A stretch of DNA of 36,951 bases from DATECU01 sp035286745 (GTDB lineage Bacteria > Acidobacteriota > Vicinamibacteria > Fen-336), in assembly GCA_035286745.1 (NCBI GenBank), contig DATECU010000258.1:1-36951 (forward strand), given 5' to 3'. A program made the translations under genes and the position numbers. The notes under the pieces were generated by a model. It was given only the letters and a program-made list of their open reading frames with translations. It was not told the DNA's origin and did not search any database. Numbering within the stretch: position 1 is the stretch's first letter; every line of letters starts with the position of its first letter. Below, piece by piece: positions 35,753 through 36,951 of the stretch.

Positions 35753-35831
35753 CGCCGGGGCCTTACGGGGCACCCGGTCCTTATGCCCCCGGGGTCTGGT
35801 CCGAAAGGGCCACACGCCGGGGTTTTTGTTT
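35753..35831 (+). ncRNA. Candidate structured small RNA upstream of the NYN nuclease gene
   Basis: About 77 nt from the predicted start to the end of a T tract, very GC-rich, with no ORF. CGCCGGGG occurs at both ends (35753-35760, 35815-35822). CCTTACG and CCTTATG recur 18 nt apart (35761, 35779). Possible stems: CCGGG/CCCGG (35755-35759 with 35773-35777); GGGGCA/TGCCCC (35767-35772 with 35784-35789); and the final hairpin CCCCGG/CCGGGG (35787-35792 with 35817-35822). The second and third stems share bases 35787-35789 and exclude each other. It could be an independent RNA (an RNA antitoxin or guide), a 5' leader that attenuates the nuclease gene, or both. Not a family I can name. Confidence 0.6.
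35787..35831 (+). terminator. Rho-independent terminator-like hairpin with GAAA tetraloop
   Basis: CCCCGG pairs with CCGGGG; inside, after a small internal loop, TGGTCC pairs with GGGCCA across a GAAA loop (35797-35812). TTTTTGTTT follows directly (35823-35831). It would end the short RNA 11-12 nt before the GTG of the nuclease gene. Confidence 0.7.
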
Positions 35832-35842
35832 CTAGGCGCTGA

Positions 35843-36490
35843 GTGGTGCCGCTAGAGCGCGCGACGGTCTTCGAGGATGGCAACAACTGGTACCACGCCC
35901 TGAGGCGCGCGGGGTTGACTGGGCTTGGCTGGCTGAACTACGCGAAAGTCTCTCGCAAGCTGATCGGAGCTCGCGAATGGACCGCCACTCGGTACTACGT
36001 CGGCCAAGTACAGCAGACTCCGGAGAACGCGAGGCTCTACGCCGACCAGCGGCAGTACATGTCTTGGCTCAAATCCAGAGACAGACGCATCAGCATCCAC
36101 TATGGGCGGCTGGAGACACATCACGCCGAAAACGACTTCGCTAAGGAGATCAAGCGTTATCTCGGCGACCTGAAGGTGAGAATCGACCCGGCCGTGTACA
36201 AGCACCTCATATCAGAGGCCAACCGACACCAGACGAGTAGGGTAGTTGTCGAGAAGGCCGTCGACGTTGCGTTGGCCGTTGACTTGGTTCGGATGGCAGA
36301 CCGCAATGAATACGACGTGGCCTATCTCCTCGCGGCCGATGGCGACTACACCCCGGCGGTCGAGGCGGTCATGGCGACTTCGAAGAAGGTCTTTGCTGCC
36401 GCCCTGGAACCGGGGGCCATGCTGGCTGCGGTCGTGTACAAGTTTATACCCCTGAAACACGACTGGCTGACCGACTGCTTCGGGGACTAG
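35843..36490 (+). CDS. NYN-domain (PIN-like) ribonuclease
   Basis: A 215-residue protein of the NYN (LabA/DUF88-like) branch of the PIN superfamily, predicted metal-dependent endoribonuclease. Acidic positions are kept: Asp 12 in VFEDGNNWYHAL, Asp 141 and 147 in KAVDVALAVDLV, and Asp 166 and 168 in LAADGDYTPAV. A helical part (about 55-130) sits between the first and second groups. Start is GTG at 35843 or GTG at 35846; no strong ribosome-binding site is visible, only 12 nt separate the T tract from the start, and the RNA leader may control translation. Its base composition seems less GC-rich than the backbone genes, suggesting transfer. Its end converges with the truncated DUF4411 gene. Confidence 0.88.
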   Translation: MVPLERATVFEDGNNWYHALRRAGLTGLGWLNYAKVSRKLIGAREWTATRYYVGQVQQTPENARLYADQRQYMSWLKSRDRRISIHYGRLETHHAENDFAKEIKRYLGDLKVRIDPAVYKHLISEANRHQTSRVVVEKAVDVALAVDLVRMADRNEYDVAYLLAADGDYTPAVEAVMATSKKVFAAALEPGAMLAAVVYKFIPLKHDWLTDCFGD

Positions 36491-36728
36491 TTCCAAACTG
36501 ACCCACTACCCCGAGCAGCGCGCCCTTGACGCCCTTGAGCCAACTCAGCATTGGGCGATCGCTCTTCTGCAGTAGCTCCTTGTAGACCTCCTCGGGTGAC
36601 GCGACCAAGCCCAGGTTGGCTTGATCAGCGAGGAAGGCCCACACATCCCGAAAGAGCGGGGACTCGGGGTGGTACCAGACTTCGGCGTCCACCCACGCCA
36701 AGGAATCGACGCAGTACCTGGCCTTCAC
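36444..36728 (-). pseudogene. DUF4411 (PIN-like) toxin gene, 3'-truncated
   Basis: From the GTG at 36728 the reading KARYCVDSLAWVDAEVWYHP is followed by FRDVWAFLADQANLGLV and SPEEVYKELLQKSDRPMLSWLK, the N-terminal half of DUF4411 proteins, with the first Asp in YCVDS. Family likeness ends near 36500. The remaining codons to 36444 run antisense through the 3' end of the NYN gene. The C-terminal half with the other acidic residues is missing, so the toxin should be inactive. The break lies about 10 bp from the NYN stop codon. Confidence 0.72.
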
Positions 36729-36951
36729 GCCCCGGGTTCCGGACCCGTTGGAGGACTCGCTCCTCGATGGCCAGCGCGGTGGCGGGCTTGACGCCCAAGT
36801 GGTTGCTCAGCTCGTTTAGCGAAATCCGGTCATCCTGGAAGGCCTGGTAGGCCTCGCGCAGGAACGGCAGGCTCATGCGGTTGAGGTAGAGGTTGTAGAA
36901 GCTCGGCTTCTGGCCCTCCCGCCGCTGGGGGGCCTCGGCCCCTGCGCCCTC
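36725..36951 (-). CDS. C-terminal end of an ImmA/IrrE-type protein (cut by window edge)
   Basis: The minus strand enters from beyond the window and reads KPSFYNLYLNRMSLPFLREA, then YQAFQDDRISLNELSNHLGVKPATALAIEE. This is the C-terminal pattern of ImmA/IrrE-type metallopeptidase proteins, the common partners of DUF4411 toxins (small helix, then a SNHLGVK helix-turn-helix-like end). The metal site would lie upstream, outside the window. In this frame there is no stop until 36625, deep inside the toxin gene, whereas a TGA overlapping the toxin GTG is present one frame away (36727-36725). A frameshift near the end is likely; the end coordinate given assumes the usual overlap. Confidence 0.55.

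Noticed and set aside
35753..35831. CRISPR-like or tRNA-like element before the NYN gene
   Set aside because: There are no regular repeats with spacers, and no cloverleaf or CCA end can be formed.
35843..36490. NYN gene as an ordinary VapC toxin with a protein antitoxin
   Set aside because: No small antitoxin ORF lies upstream; the space is taken by a non-coding, hairpin-rich stretch. The motif spacing is NYN-like rather than VapC-like.

Overview
The window is GC-rich bacterial chromosome, densely coding on both strands. Several traits fit a member of Acidobacteriota (perhaps a Thermoanaerobaculia-like lineage), with Myxococcota-like or other deep bacterial lineages as alternatives: a bacterial DNA topoisomerase VI, an HspR-controlled dnaK-dnaJ operon, a secreted ELWR-repeat propeller protein, and secreted proteins ending in a hydrophobic-F-x-DGF tail. 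This placement is inference from gene content only. I recognised no rRNA, tRNA or CRISPR array.

Layout. 1-4742: topoisomerase VI locus (top6B, a secreted serine hydrolase overlapping it by 4 bp, top6A, and a Lys/Ala/Pro-rich protein directly behind top6A). 4799-8829: a GH2 lipoprotein and a polytopic membrane protein. 8847-16957 (minus strand): a PQQ-type sugar dehydrogenase, then, in transcription order, dnaK, dnaJ, hspR-like merR, a primary-type sigma factor, a DnaC/IstB-type ATPase and hemW. The dnaK promoter carries a HAIR-like operator, so the HspR-like protein probably controls its own operon. 17212-20161: an alcohol dehydrogenase, an HNH gene remnant, a UPF0175/DUF3368 toxin-antitoxin pair whose toxin has an amber stop, and an intact VapBC-like pair. 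20361-30515: metabolic and secreted proteins (class IV aminotransferase, QueD-like protein, SDR, D-aminoacylase-like amidohydrolase, a propeller lipoprotein and another lipoprotein), a sigma-like regulator, a Fic enzyme and EttA. 30744-34426: ELWR-repeat protein, small membrane protein, acyl desaturase, Nudix hydrolase.

34423-36951 is an eroded toxin-antitoxin island: a Phd-like antitoxin with a stump of vapC, the C-terminal part of a zeta-toxin-like ATPase with its small partner ORF, a conserved hypothetical, a transposase tail, a NYN-domain ribonuclease gene preceded by a candidate small RNA gene, a truncated DUF4411 toxin and the end of an ImmA/IrrE-type protein. The most interesting element is the RNA-NYN pair: a good sigma-70-type promoter (TTGACC, 17 bp, TATATT), about 75 bp of very GC-rich sequence able to form competing hairpins, and a GAAA-capped terminator-like hairpin with a T tract, only 11-12 bp before the start of a NYN nuclease gene with its acidic residues intact. 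The layout recalls type III toxin-antitoxin loci (RNA antitoxin, terminator, RNase toxin) with a different nuclease fold.

A second window-wide signal is a TAnnnT hexamer 5-6 nt before the ATG of five genes (20161, 21705, 25717, 33866, 34423), which suggests that leaderless mRNAs are common in this organism.
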